Part shown: piece after piece, positions 37,887-52,204 of the stretch
Layout of the letters: every line of letters begins with the position of its first letter
Position numbering within the stretch: the first letter of the stretch is position 1
DNA from: Coriaria nepalensis
Lineage: Eukaryota > Streptophyta > Magnoliopsida > Cucurbitales > Coriariaceae
DNA: 64,000 nt
Assembly: GCA_027186245.1 (NCBI GenBank)
Contig: CP114481.1
Location: forward strand, 30,659,501 to 30,723,500
Reading direction: 5' to 3'
Program-made: the position numbers and the translations under genes
Notes under the pieces: generated by a model
Seen by the model: the letters and a program-made list of their open reading frames with translations, nothing else
What the model was told of the DNA's origin: nothing
Database searches by the model: none

Positions 37887-39163
37887 CATTTCAAGTCAAT
37901 AACTTATTTCAAAGCAAATCGAACGAAATCAATTTTTGCACTACAAACACAAGTTTTGTGCATAACTTCCAAATGATCATTGTACGGAAAATGTGCATTC
38001 GTTTAACCTTAAAATCATTTCAATGAGTCATTTCAAGTCAATAAGTTATTTCCAACCAAGTCGAACGAATTCTATTTTTGGACTACAAACACAAGTTTTG
38101 TGCATAACTTGCAAATGATCAATGCAAGGAAAGTGTGCATTCGTTTAACCTTAAAATCATTTCAATGAGTCATTTCAAGTCAATGACTTATTTCAAAGCA
38201 AGTTGAACGAATTCTATTTTTTCACTACAAACAGAAGTTTTTTGCATAACTTGCAAATGATCAATGCAAGGAAAGTGTGCATTCGTTTAACCTTAAAATC
38301 ATTTCAATGAGTCATTTCAAGTCAATAACTTATTTCAAATCAAGTCGAACGAATTCAATTTTTGCACTACAAACACAAGTTTTGTGCATAACTCGCAAAT
38401 GATCAATGCAAGGAAAGTGTGCATTCGTTTAACTTAAAATCATTTCAATGAGTCATTTCAAGTCAATGACTTATTTCAAAGCAAGTTGAACGAATTCTAT
38501 TTTTTCACTACAAACAGAAGTTTTTTGCATAACTTGCAAATGATCAATGCAAGGAAAGTGTGCATTCGTTTAACCTTAAAATCATTTCAATGAGTCATTT
38601 CAAGTCAATAACTTATTTCAAAGCAAGTCGAACGAATTCAATTTTTGCACTACAAACACAAGTTTTGTGCATAACTTGCAAATGATCAATGCAAGGAAAG
38701 TGTGCATTCGTTTAACCTTAAAATCATTTCAATGAGTCATTTCAAGTCAATAACTTATTTCAAAGCAAGTCGAACGAATTCAATTTTTGCACTACAAACA
38801 CAAGTTTTGTGCATAACTTGCGAATGATGAATGCAATGAAAGTGTGCATTCGTTTAACCTTAAAATCATTTCAATGAGTCATTTCAAGTCAATAACTTAT
38901 TTCAAAGCAAATCGAACGAAATCAATTTTTGCACTACAAACACAAGTTTTGTGCATAACTTCCAAATGATCATTGTACGGAAAGTGTGCATTCGTTTAAC
39001 CTTAAAATCATTTCAATGAGTCATTTCAAGTCAATAAGTTATTTCCAACCAAGTCGAACGAATTCAATTTTTGCACTACAAACACAAGTTTTGTCCATAA
39101 CTTGCAAATGATCATTGCAAGGAAAGTGTGCATTCGTTTAACCTTAAAATCATTTCAATGAGT
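37887..39163 (+). repeat. Nine-monomer block shared with the 2977 bp unit
   Basis: Same order and length (1277 bp) as 31788-33064 and 34765-36041: CGAACGAAATC/GTACGG, TTTTTGGACTAC, CAATGAC, the ACTCGCAAATG monomer, CAATGAC again, two plain monomers including GCGAATGATG, a second GTACGG monomer and TTTCCAACC. Single changes include TTTCAAATCAAG near 38333 and TTTTGTCCATAAC near 39090. Confidence 0.85.
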
Positions 39164-42100
39164 CATTTCAAGTCAATGACTTATTTCAAAGCAAGTTGAC
39201 CGAATTCTATTTTTTCACTACAAACAGAAGTTTTTTGCATAACTTGCAAATGATCAATGCAAGGAAAGTGTGCATTCGTTTAACTTAAAATCATTTCAAT
39301 GAGTCATTTCAAGTCAATAAGTTATTTCTAACCAAGTCGAACGAATTCAATTTTTGCACTACGAACACAAGTTTTGTGCATAACTTGCAAATTATCAATG
39401 CAAGGAAAGTGTGCATTCGTTTAACCTTAAAATCATTTCAATGAGTCATTTCAAGTCAATAACTTATTTCAAAGCAAGTTGAACGAATTCTATTTTTTCA
39501 CTACAAACAGAAGTTTTTTGCATAACTTGCAAATGATCAATGCAAGGAAAGTGTGCATTCGTTTAACTTAAAATCATTTCAATGAGTCATTTCAAGTCAA
39601 TAAGTTATTTCTAACCAAGTCGAACGAATTCAATTTTTGCACTACGAACACAAGTTTTTTGCATAACTTGCAAATGATCAATGCAAGGAAAGTGTGCATT
39701 CGTTTAACCTTAAAATCATTTCAATGAGTCATTTCAAGTCAATAACTTATTTCAAAGCAAGTCGAACGAATTCAATTTTTGCACTACAAACACAAGTTTT
39801 TTGCATAACTTGCAAATGATCAATGCCAGGAAAGTGTGCATTCGTTTAACCTTTAAATCATTTCAATGAGTCATTTCAAGTCAATAACTTATTTCAAAGC
39901 AAGTCGAACGAATTCAATTTTTGCACTACAAACACAAGTTTTTTGCATAACTTCCAAATGATCATTGCAAGGAAAGTGTGCATTCGTTTAACCTTAAAAT
40001 CATTTCAATGAGTCATTTCAAGTCAATAACTTATTTCAAAGCAAGTCGAACGAATTCAATTTTTGCACTACAAACACAAGTTTTTTGCATAACTTGCAAA
40101 TGATCAATGCAAGGAAAGTGTGCATTCGTTTAACCTTTAAATCATTTCAATGAGTCATTTCAAGTCAATAAGTTATTTCCAACCAAGTCGAACGAATTCA
40201 ATTTTTGCACTACAAACACAAGTTTTGTGCATAACTTGCAAATGATCATTGCAAGGAAAGTGTGCATTCGTTTAACCTTAAAATCATTTCAATGAGTCAT
40301 TTCAAGTCAATGACTTATTTCAAAGCAAGTTGAACGAATTCTATTTTTTCACTACAAACAGAAGTTTTTTGCATAACTTGCAAATGATCAATGCAAGGAA
40401 AGTGTGCATTCGTTTAACCTTAAAAACATTTCAATGAGTCATTTCAAGTCAATAAGTTATTTCAAAGCAAGTCGAACGAATTCAATTTTTGCACTACAAA
40501 CACAAGTTTTTTGCATAACTTGCAAATGATCAATGCAAGGAAAGTGTGCATTCGTTAACCTTTAAATCATTTCAATGAGTCATTTCAAGTCAATAACTTA
40601 TTTCAAAGCAAGTCGAACGAATTCAATTTTTGCACAACAAACACAAGTTTTGTGCATAACTTCCAAATGATCATTGCAAGGAAAGTGTGCATTCATTTAA
40701 CCTTAAAATCATTTCAATGTGTCATTTCAAGTCGATATCTTATTTCAAAGCAAGTCGAACGAATTCTATTTTTGCACTACAAACACAAGTTCTGTGCATA
40801 ACTTGCAAATGATCAATGCAAGGAAAGTGTGCATTCGTTTAACCTTTAAATCATTTCAATGAGTCATTTCAAGTCAATAACTTATTTCCAAGCAAGTCGA
40901 ACGAATTCTATTTTTGCACTACAAACACAAGTTTTGTGCATAACTTGCAAATGATCAATTCAAGGAAAGTGTGCATTCGTTTAACTTAAAATCATTTCAA
41001 TGAGTCATTTCAAGTCAATGACTTATTTCAAAGCAAGTTGAACGAATTCTATTTTTTCACTACAAACACAAGTTTTGTGCATAACTTGCAAATGATCAAT
41101 GCAAGGAAAGTGTGCATTCGTTTAACTTAAAATCATTTCAATGAGTCATTTCAAGTCAATAAGTTATTTCTAACCAAGTCGAACGAATTCAATTTTTGCA
41201 CTACGAACACAAGTTTTGTGCATAACTTGCAAATTATCATTGCAAGGAAAGTGTGCATTCGTTTAACCTTAAAATCATTTCAATGAGTCATTTCAAGTCA
41301 ATAACTTATTTCAAAGCAAGTCGAACGAATTCTATTTTTGCACTACAAACACAAGTTTTGAGCATAACTTGCAAATGATCAATGCAAGGAAAGTGTGCAT
41401 TTGTTTAACTTAAAATCATGTCAATGAGTCATTTCAAGTCAATAAGTTATTTCTAACTAAGTCGAACGAATTCAATTTTTGCACTACAAACACAAGTTTT
41501 GTGCATAACATTCAAATGATCATTGCAAGGAAAGTGTGCATTCGTTTAAGCTTAAAATCATTTCAATGAGTCATTTCAAGTCAATAAGTTATTGTTAACC
41601 AAGTCGAACGAATTCAATTTTTGCACTACAAACACAAGTTTTGTGCATAACTTGCAAATGATCATTGCAAAGAAAGTGTGCATTCATTTAACCTTAAAAT
41701 CATTTCAATGTGTCATTTCAAGTCGATATCTTATTTCAAAGCAAGTCGAACGAATTCTATTTTTGCACTACAAACACAAGTTCTGTGCATAACTTGCAAA
41801 TGATCAATGCAAGGAAAGTGTGCATTCGTTTAACCTTTAAATCATTTCAATGAGTCATTTCAAGTCAATAACTTATTTCCAAGCAAGTCGAACGAATTCT
41901 ATTTTTGCACTACAAACACAAGTTTTGTGCATAACTTGCAAATGATCAATGCACGGAAAGTGTGCATTCGTTTAACTTAAAATCATTTCAATGAGTCATT
42001 TCAAGTCAATGACTTATTTCAAAGCAAGTTGAACGAATTCTATTTTTTCACTACAAACACAAGTTTTGTGCATAACTTGCAAATGATCAATGCAAGGAAA

Positions 42101-44265
42101 GTGTGCATTCGTTTAACTTAAAATCATTTCAATGAGTCATTTCAAGTCAATAAGTTATTTCTAACCAAGTCGAACGAATTCAATTTTTGCACTACATACA
42201 CAAGTTTTGTGCATAACTTGCAAATTATCATTGCAAGGAAAGTGTGCCTTCGTTTAACCTTAAAATCATTTCAATGAGTCATTTCAAGTCAATAAGTTAT
42301 TTCAAAGCAAGTCGAACGAATTCTATTTTTGCACTACAAACACAAGTTTTGAGCATAACTTGCAAATGATCAATGCAAGGAAAGTGTGCATTCGTTTAAC
42401 TTAAAATCATTTCAATGAGTCATTTCAAGTCAATAAGTTATTTCTAACTAAGTCGAACGAATTCAATTTTTGCACTACAAACACAAGTTTTGTGCAAAAC
42501 TTTCAAATGATCATTGCAAGGAAAGTGTGCATTCGTTTAACCTTAAAATCATTTCAATGAGTCATTTTAAGTCAATAACTTATTTCAAAGCAAGTCGAAC
42601 GAATTCAATTTTTGCACTACAAACACAAGTTTTGTGCATAACTTGCTAATGATCAATGCAAGGAAAGTGTGCATTTGTGTAACCTTAAAATCATTTCAAT
42701 GAGTCATTTCAAGTCAATAACTTATTTCAAAGCAAGTCGAACGAATTCAATTTTTGCACTACAAACACAAGTTTTGTGCATAACTTCCAAATGATCATTG
42801 CAAGGAAAGTGTTCATTCGTTTAACCTTAAAATCGTTTCAATGAGTCATTTCAAGTCAATAACTTATTTCAAAGCAAGTCGAACGAATTCAATTTTTGCA
42901 CTACAAACACAAGTTTTTTGCATAACTTGCAAATGATCAATGCAAGGAAAGTGTGCATTCGTTTAACCTTAAAATCATTTCAATGAGTCATTTCAAGTCA
43001 ATAATTTATTTCAAAGCAAGTCGAACGAATTCAATTTTTGCACTACAAACACAAGTTTTGTGCATAACTTTCAAATGATCATTGCAAGGAAAGTGTGCAT
43101 TCGTTTAACCTTAAAATCATTTCAATGAGTCATTTCAAGTCAATAACTTATTTCAAAGCCGGTCGAACGAATTCTATTTTTGCACTACAAACACAAGTTT
43201 TGTGCATAACTTGCAGGTGATCAATGCAAGGAAAGTGTGCATTCGTTTAACCTTAAAATCATTTCAATGAGTCATTTCAAGTCGATATCTTATTTCAAAG
43301 CAAGTCGAAGGAATTCTATTTTTGCACTACAAACACAAGTTTTGTGCATAACATGCAAGTGATCAATGCAAGGAAAGTGTGCATTCATTGAACCTTAAAA
43401 TCATTTCAATGAGTCATTTCAAGTCAATAACTTATTTCAAAGCAAGTCGAACGAAATCAATTTTTGCACTACAAACACAAGTTTTGTGCATAACTTGCAG
43501 ATGATCAATGCAAGGAAAGTGTGCATTCGTTTAACCTTAAAATCATTTCAATGAGTCATTTCAAGTCAATAACTTATTTCAAAGCAGGTCGAACGAATTC
43601 GATTTTTGCACTACAAACACAAGTTTTGTGCATAACTTGCGAATGATGAATGCAAGGAAAGTGTGCATTCGTTTAACCTTAAAATCATTTCAATGAGTCA
43701 TTTCAAGTCAATAACTTATTTCAAAGCAAATCGAACGAAATCAATTTTTGCACTACAAACACAAGTTTTGTGCATAACTTCCAAATGATCATTGTACGGA
43801 AAGTGTGCATTCGTTTAACCTTAAAATCATTTCAATGAGTCATTTCAAGTCAATAAGTTATTTCCAACCAAGTCGAACGAATTCAATTTTTGCACTACAA
43901 ACACAAGTTTTGTGCATAACTTGCAAATGATCATTGCAAGGAAAGTGTGCATTCGTTTAACCTTAAAATCATTTCAATGAGTCATTTCAAGTCAATGACT
44001 TTTTTCAAAGCAAGTTGAACGAATTCTATTTTTTCACTACAAACAGAAGTTTTTTGCATAACTTGCAAATGATCAATCCAAGGAAAGTGTGCATTCGTTT
44101 AACCTTAAAATCATTTCAATGAGTCATTTCAAGTCAATAACTTATTTCAAAGCAAGTCGAACGAATTCAATTTTTGCACTACAAACACAAGTTTTGTGCA
44201 TAACTCGCAAATGATCAATGCAAGGAAAGTGTGCATTCGTTTAACTTAAAATCATTTCAATGAGT
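39164..44265 (+). repeat. Mixed tract leading into the higher-order domain
   Basis: Alternates AGTTGAAC, TTTCTAACC and plain monomers. It contains CACTACGAAC variants (near 39361, 39649 and 41202), a monomer with CGTTAACC, one T short (near 40551), and the same TTTTGAGCATAAC, GTTTAAGCTTAAAATC and AGTTCTGTGC order as the 2977 bp unit at 41.3-41.8 kb. From 43.0 kb it shares GCATTCATTGAACC with 37.57 kb, then GCGAATGATG, TTTCCAACC, CAATGAC and ACTCGCAAATG monomers that foreshadow the T, U, X and W subtypes of the right domain. Confidence 0.82.
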
Positions 44266-44690
44266 CATTTCAAGTCAATGACTTATTTCAAAGCAAGTCG
44301 AACGGATTCAATTTTTGCACTACAAACACAAGTTTTGTGCAAAACTTGCAAATGATCAATGCAAGGAAAGTGTGCCCTCGTTTAACCTTCAAATCATTTC
44401 AATGAGTCATTTCAAGTTAATAACTTATTTCAAAGCAAGTCGAACGAATTCAATTTTTGCAGTACAAACAGAAGTTTTGTGCATAACTTGCAAATGATCA
44501 ATGCAAGGAAATTGTGCATTCGTTTGACTTAAAATCATTTCAATGAGTCATTTCAAATCAATAATTTATTTCAAAGCAAGTCGAACGGATTCAATTTTTG
44601 CACAACAAACACAAGTTTTGTGCATAACTTGCAAATGATCAATGCAAGGAAAGTGTGCATTCGTTTAACCTTAAAATCATTTCAATGAGT
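44266..44690 (+). repeat. HOR module 1, three monomers, hybrid entry
   Basis: First monomer mixes X (CAATGAC), Q (CGGATTC) and R (GTGCAAAAC) markers. The second joins S (AAGTTAATAAC) to P (GCAGTAC). The third is Qa. These chimeras mark the boundary between the mosaic and higher-order domains. Confidence 0.85.
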
Positions 44691-45824
44691 CATTTCAAGT
44701 CAATAACTTATTTCAAAGCAAGTCGAACGAATTCAATTTTTGCACTACAAACACAAGTTTTGTGCAAAACTTGCAAATGATCAATGCATGGAAAGTGTGC
44801 ACTCGTTTAACCTTCAAATCATTTCAATGAGTCATTTCAAGTTAATAACTTATTTCAAAGCAAGTCGAACGAATTCAATTTTTGCACTACAAACACAAGT
44901 TTTGTGCATAACTTTCAAATGATCATTGGAAGGAAAGTGTGCATTCGTTTAACCTTAAAATCATTTCAATGAGTCATTTCAAGTCAATAACTTATTTCAA
45001 AGCAAGTCGAACGAATTCAATTTTTGCAGTACAAACAGAAGTTTTGTGCATAACTTGCAAATGATCAATGCAAGGAAAGTGTGCATTCGTTTGACTTAAA
45101 ATCATTTCAATGAGTCATTTCAAATCAATAATTTATTTCAAAGCAAGTCGAACGGATTCAATTTTTGCACAACAAACACAAGTTTTGTGCATAACTTGCA
45201 GATGATCAATGCAAGGAAAGTGTGCATTCGTTTAACCTTAAAATCATTTCAATGAGTCATTTCAAGTCAGTAACTTATTTCAAAGCAAGTCGAACGAATT
45301 CAATTTTTGCACTACAAACACAAGTTTTGCGCATAACTTGCGAATGATGAATGCAAGGAAAGTGTGCATTCGTTTAACCTTAAAATCATTTCAATGAGTC
45401 ATTTCAAGTCAATAAGTTATTTCCAACCAAGTCGAACGAATTCAATTTTTGCACTACAAATACAAGTTTTTTGCATAACTTGCAAATGATCAATGCAAGG
45501 AAAGTGTGCATTCGTTTAACCTTAAAATCATTTCAATGAGTCATTTCAAGTCAATAACTTATTTCAAAGCAAGTCGAACGAATTCAATTTTTGCAGTACA
45601 AACAGAAGTTTTGTGCATAACTTGCAAATGATCAATGCAAGGAAATTGTGCATTCGTTTGACTTAAAATCATTTCAATGAGTCATTTCAAATCAATAATT
45701 TATTTCAAAGCAAGTCGAACGGATTCAATTTTTGCACAACAAACACAAGTTTTGTGCATAACTTGCAAATGATCAATGCAAGGAAAGTGTGCATTCGTTT
45801 AACCTTAAAATCATTTCAATGAGT
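44691..45824 (+). repeat. HOR module 2, eight monomers R-S-P-Qg-T-U-P-Qa
   Basis: R carries the GCATGGAAAG form, shared with modules 5 and 9. The second P has GGAAATTGTGC, a form found in the P that follows U or an extra S. The length of 1134 bp fits two 141 bp P units. Confidence 0.9.
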
Positions 45825-47100
45825 CATTTCAAGTCAATAACTTATTTCAAAGCAAGTCGAACGAATTCAATTTTTGCACTACAAACACAAGTTTTGTGCA
45901 AAACTTGCAAATGATCAATGCAAGGAAAGTGTGCCCTCGTTTAACCTTCAAATCATTTCAATGAGTCATTTCAAGTTAATAACTTATTTCAAAGCAAGTC
46001 GAACGAATTCAATTTTTGCACTACAAACACAAGTTTTGTGCATAACTTTCAAATGATCATTGGAAGGAAAGTGTGCATTCGTTTAACCTTAAAATCATTT
46101 CAATGAGTCATTTCAAGTCAATAACTTATTTCAAAGCAAGTCGAACGAATTCAATTTTTGCAGTACAAACAGAAGTTTTGTGCATAACTTGCAAATGATC
46201 AATGCAAGGAAAGTGTGCATTCGTTTGACTTAAAATCATTTCAATGAGTCATTTCAAATCAATAATTTATTTCAAAGCAAGTCGAACGGATTCAATTTTT
46301 GCACAATAAACACAAGTTTTGTGCATAACTTGCAGATGATCAATGCAAGGAAAGTGTGCATTCGTTTAACCTTAAAATCATTTCAATGAGTCATTTCAAG
46401 TCAGTAACTTATTTCAAAGCAAGTCGAACGAATTCAATTTTTGCACTACAAACACAAGTTTTGCGCATAACTTGCGAATGATGAATGCAAGGAAAGTGTG
46501 CATTCGTTTAACCTTAAAATCATTTCAATGAGTCATTTCAAGTCAATAAGTTATTTCCAACCAAGTCGAACGAATTCAATTTTTGCACTACAAATACAAG
46601 TTTTTTGCATAACTTGCAAATGATCAATGCAAGGAAAGTGTGCATTCGTTTAACCTTAAAATCATTTCAATGAGTCATTTCAAGTCAATAACTTATTTCA
46701 AAGCAAGTCCAACGAATTCAATTTTTGCACTACAAACACAAGTTTTTTGCATAACTTGCAAATGATCAATGCAAGGAAAGTGTGCATTCGTTTAACCTTA
46801 AAATCCTTTCAATGAGTCATTTCAAGTCAATAACTTATTTCAAAGCAAGTCGAACGAATTCAATTTTTGCAGTACAAACAGAAGTTTTGTGCATAACTTG
46901 CAAATGATCAATGCAAGGAAAGTGTGCATTCGTTTGACTTAAAATCATTTCAATGAGTCATTTCAAATCAATAATTTATTTCAAAGCAAGTCGAACGGAT
47001 TCAATTTTTGCACAACAAACACAAGTTTTGTGCATAACTTGCAAATGATCAATGCAAGGAAAGTGTGCATTCGTTTAACCTTAAAATCATTTCAATGAGT
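45825..47100 (+). repeat. HOR module 3, nine monomers R-S-P-Qg-T-U-V-P-Qa
   Basis: R has GTGCCCTCG. Qg has GCACAATAAAC, shared only with module 7, its counterpart in the second 4395 bp super-unit. Confidence 0.9.
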
Positions 47101-47809
47101 CATTTCAAGTCAATAACTTATTTCAAAGCAAGTCGAACGAATTCAATTTTTGCACTACAAACACAAGTTTTGTGCAAAACTTGCAAATGATCAATGCAAG
47201 GAAAGTGTGCCCTCGTTTAACCTTCAAATCATTTCAATGAGTCATTTCAAGTTAATAACTTATTTCAAAGCAAGTCGAACGAATTCAATTTTTGCACTAC
47301 AAACACAAGTTTTGTGCATAACTTTCAAATGATCATTGGAAGGAAAGTGTGCATTCGTTTAACCTTAAAATCATTTCAATGAGTCATTTCAAGTTAATAA
47401 CTTATTTCAAAGCAAGTCGAACGAATTCAATTTTTGCACTACAAACACAAGTTTTGTGCATAACTTTCAAATGATCATTGGAAGGAAAGTGTGCATTCGT
47501 TTAACCTTAAAATCATTTCAATGAGTCATTTCAAGTCAATAACTTATTTCAAAGCAAGTCGAACGAATTCAATTTTTGCAGTACAAACAGAAGTTTTGTG
47601 CATAACTTGCAAATGATCAATGCAAGGAAATTGTGCATTCGTTTGACTTAAAATCATTTCAATGAGTCATTTCAAATCAATAATTTATTTCAAAGCAAGT
47701 CGAACGGATTCAATTTTTGCACAACAAACACAAGTTTTGTGCATAACTTGCAAATGATCAATGCAAGGAAAGTGTGCATTCGTTTAACCTTAAAATCATT
47801 TCAATGAGT
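47101..47809 (+). repeat. HOR module 4, five monomers R-S-S-P-Qa
   Basis: The S monomer is duplicated and the P-Qg-T-U segment is absent. Counterpart: 51496-52204. Confidence 0.9.
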
Positions 47810-48943
47810 CATTTCAAGTCAATAACTTATTTCAAAGCAAGTCGAACGAATTCAATTTTTGCACTACAAACACAAGTTTTGTGCAAAACTTGCAAATGAT
47901 CAATGCATGGAAAGTGTGCACTCGTTTAACCTTCAAATCATTTCAATGAGTCATTTCAAGTTAATAACTTATTTCAAAGCAAGTCGAACGAATTCAATTT
48001 TTGCACTACAAACACAAGTTTTGTGCATAACTTTCAAATGATCATTGGAAGGAAAGTGTGTATTCGTTTAACCTTAAAATCATTTCAATGAGTCATTTCA
48101 AGTCAATAACTTATTTCAAAGCAAGTCGAACGAATTCAATTTTTGCAGTACAAACAGAAGTTTTGTGCATAACTTGCAAATGATCAATGCAAGGAAAGTG
48201 TGCATTCGTTTGACTTAAAATCATTTCAATGAGTCATTTCAAATCAATAATTTATTTCAAAGCAAGTCGAACGGATTCAATTTTTGCACAACAAACACAA
48301 GTTTTGTGCATAACTTGCAGATGATCAATGCAAGGAAAGTGTGCATTCGTTTAACCTTAAAATCATTTCAATGAGTCATTTCAAGTCAGTAACTTATTTC
48401 AAAGCAAGTCGAACGAATTCAATTTTTGCACTACAAACACAAGTTTTGCGCATAACTTGCGAATGATGAATGCAAGGAAAGTGTGCATTCGTTTAACCTT
48501 AAAATCATTTCAATGAGTCATTTCAAGTCAATAAGTTATTTCCAACCAAGTCGAACGAATTCAATTTTTGCACTACAAATACAAGTTTTTTGCATAACTT
48601 GCAAATGATCAATGCAAGGAAAGTGTGCATTCGTTTAACCTTAAAATCATTTCAATGAGTCATTTCAAGTCAATAACTTATTTCAAAGCAAGTCGAACGA
48701 ATTCAATTTTTGCAGTACAAACAGAAGTTTTGTGCATAACTTGCAAATGATCAATGCAAGGAAATTGTGCATTCGTTTGACTTAAAATCATTTCAATGAG
48801 TCATTTCAAATCAATAATTTATTTCAAAGCAAGTCGAACGGATTCAATTTTTGCACAACAAACACAAGTTTTGTGCATAACTTGCAAATGATCAATGCAA
48901 GGAAAGTGTGCATTCGTTTAACCTTAAAATCATTTCAATGAGT
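47810..48943 (+). repeat. HOR module 5, eight monomers
   Basis: R-S-P-Qg-T-U-P-Qa with GCATGG in R and the private GTGTGTATTCG in S near 48057, both repeated in module 9. Confidence 0.9.
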
Positions 48944-50219
48944 CATTTCAAGTCAATAACTTATTTCAAAGCAAGTCGAACGAATTCAATTTTTGCACTA
49001 CAAACACAAGTTTTGTGCAAAACTTGCAAATGATCAATGCAAGGAAAGTGTGCACTCGTTTAACCTTCAAATCATTTCAATGAGTCATTTCAAGTTAATA
49101 ACTTATTTCAAAGCAAGTCGAACGAATTCAATTTTTGCACTACAAACACAAGTTTTGTGCATAACTTTCAAATGATCATTGGAAGGAAAGTGTGCATTCG
49201 TTTAACCTTAAAATCATTTCAATGAGTCATTTCAAGTCAATAACTTATTTCAAAGCAAGTCGAACGAATTCAATTTTTGCAGTACAAACAGAAGTTTTGT
49301 GCATAACTTGCAAATGATCAATGCAAGGAAAGTGTGCATTCGTTTGACTTAAAATCATTTCAATGAGTCATTTCAAATCAATAATTTATTTCAAAGCAAG
49401 TCGAACGGATTCAATTTTTGCACAACAAACACAAGTTTTGTGCATAACTTGCAGATGATCAATGCAAGGAAAGTGTGCATTCGTTTAACCTTAAAATCAT
49501 TTCAATGAGTCATTTCAAGTCAGTAACTTATTTCAAAGCAAGTCGAACGAATTCAATTTTTGCACTACAAACACAAGTTTTGCGCATAACTTGCGAATGA
49601 TGAATGCAAGGAAAGTGTGCATTCGTTTAACCTTAAAATCATTTCAATGAGTCATTTCAAGTCAATAAGTTATTTCCAACCAAGTCGAACGAATTCAATT
49701 TTTGCACTACAAATACAAGTTTTTTGCATAACTTGCAAATGATCAATGCAAGGAAAGTGTGCATTCGTTTAACCTTAAAATCATTTCAATGAGTCATTTC
49801 AAGTCAATAACTTATTTCAAAGCAAGTCCAACGAATTCAATTTTTGCACTACAAACACAAGTTTTTTGCATAACTTGCAAATGATCAATGCAAGGAAAGT
49901 GTGCATTCGTTTAACCTTAAAATCCTTTCAATGAGTCATTTCAAGTCAATAACTTATTTCAAAGCAAGTCGAACGAATTCAATTTTTGCAGTACAAACAG
50001 AAGTTTTGTGCATAACTTGCAAATGATCAATGCAAGGAAAGTGTGCATTCGTTTGACTTAAAATCATTTCAATGAGTCATTTCAAATCAATAATTTATTT
50101 CAAAGCAAGTCGAACGGATTCAATTTTTGCACAACAAACACAAGTTTTGTGCATAACTTGCAAATGATCAATGCAAGGAAAGTGTGCATTCGTTTAACCT
50201 TAAAATCATTTCAATGAGT
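48944..50219 (+). repeat. HOR module 6, nine monomers
   Basis: R-S-P-Qg-T-U-V-P-Qa with the GTGCACTCG form of R. Counterpart: 53339-54614. Confidence 0.9.
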
Positions 50220-51495
50220 CATTTCAAGTCAATAACTTATTTCAAAGCAAGTCGAACGAATTCAATTTTTGCACTACAAACACAAGTTTTGTGCAAAACT
50301 TGCAAATGATCAATGCAAGGAAAGTGTGCCCTCGTTTAACCTTCAAATCATTTCAATGAGTCATTTCAAGTTAATAACTTATTTCAAAGCAAGTCGAACG
50401 AATTCAATTTTTGCACTACAAACACAAGTTTTGTGCATAACTTTCAAATGATCATTGGAAGGAAAGTGTGCATTCGTTTAACCTTAAAATCATTTCAATG
50501 AGTCATTTCAAGTCAATAACTTATTTCAAAGCAAGTCGAACGAATTCAATTTTTGCAGTACAAACAGAAGTTTTGTGCATAACTTGCAAATGATCAATGC
50601 ATGGAAAGTGTGCATTCGTTTGACTTAAAATCATTTCAATGAGTCATTTCAAATCAATAATTTATTTCAAAGCAAGTCGAACGGATTCAATTTTTGCACA
50701 ATAAACACAAGTTTTGTGCATAACTTGCAGATGATCAATGCAAGGAAAGTGTGCATTCGTTTAACCTTAAAATCATTTCAATGAGTCATTTCAAGTCAGT
50801 AACTTATTTCAAAGCAAGTCGAACGAATTCAATTTTTGCACTACAAACACAAGTTTTGCGCATAACTTGCGAATGATGAATGCAAGGAAAGTGTGCATTC
50901 GTTTAACCTTAAAATCATTTCAATGAGTCATTTCAAGTCAATAAGTTATTTCCAACCAAGTCGAACGAATTCAATTTTTGCACTACAAATACAAGTTTTT
51001 TGCATAACTTGCAAATGATCAATGCAAGGAAAGTGTGCATTCGTTTAACCTTAAAATCATTTCAATGAGTCATTTCAAGTCAATAACTTATTTCAAAGCA
51101 AGTCCAACGAATTCAATTTTTGCACTACAAACACAAGTTTTTTGCATAACTTGCAAATGATCAATGCAAGGAAAGTGTGCATTCGTTTAACCTTAAAATC
51201 CTTTCAATGAGTCATTTCAAGTCAATAACTTATTTCAAAGCAAGTCGAACGAATTCAATTTTTGCAGTACAAACAGAAGTTTTGTGCATAACTTGCAAAT
51301 GATCAATGCAAGGAAAGTGTGCATTCGTTTGACTTAAAATCATTTCAATGAGTCATTTCAAATCAATAATTTATTTCAAAGCAAGTCGAACGGATTCAAT
51401 TTTTGCACAACAAACACAAGTTTTGTGCATAACTTGCAAATGATCAATGCAAGGAAAGTGTGCATTCGTTTAACCTTAAAATCATTTCAATGAGT
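50220..51495 (+). repeat. HOR module 7, nine monomers
   Basis: As module 3, including GCACAATAAAC, with a private GCATGGAAAG in P near 50599. Confidence 0.9.
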
Positions 51496-52204
51496 CATTT
51501 CAAGTCAATAACTTATTTCAAAGCAAGTCGAACGAATTCAATTTTTGCACTACAAACACAAGTTTTGTGCAAAACTTGCAAATGATCAATGCAAGGAAAG
51601 TGTGCCCTCGTTTAACCTTCAAATCATTTCAATGAGTCATTTCAAGTTAATAACTTATTTCAAAGCAAGTCGAACGAATTCAATTTTTGCACTACAAACA
51701 CAAGTTTTGTGCATAACTTTCAAATGATCATTGGAAGGAAAGTGTGCATTCGTTTAACCTTAAAATCATTTCAATGAGTCATTTCAAGTTAATAACTTAT
51801 TTCAAAGCAAGTCGAACGAATTCAATTTTTGCACTACAAACACAAGTTTTGTGCATAACTTTCAAATGATCATTGGAAGGAAAGTGTGCATTCGTTTAAC
51901 CTTAAAATCATTTCAATGAGTCATTTCAAGTCAATAACTTATTTCAAAGCAAGTCGAACGAATTCAATTTTTGCAGTACAAACAGAAGTTTTGTGCATAA
52001 CTTGCAAATGATCAATGCAAGGAAATTGTGCATTCGTTTGACTTAAAATCATTTCAATGAGTCATTTCAAATCAATAATTTATTTCAAAGCAAGTCGAAC
52101 GGATTCAATTTTTGCACAACAAACACAAGTTTTGTGCATAACTTGCAAATGATCAATGCAAGGAAAGTGTGCATTCGTTTAACCTTAAAATCATTTCAAT
52201 GAGT
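51496..52204 (+). repeat. HOR module 8, five monomers
   Basis: R-S-S-P-Qa, counterpart of module 4. Confidence 0.9.

Larger units (their letters stand above)
45825..50219 (+). repeat. 4395 bp (31-monomer) super-unit, copy 1
   Basis: Modules of 9, 5, 8 and 9 monomers (1276+709+1134+1276 bp). The same series follows at once in 50220-54614. Similarity to the next copy extends a little past both ends of the pair: left to about 45.7 kb and right to about 55.1 kb. Confidence 0.92.
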
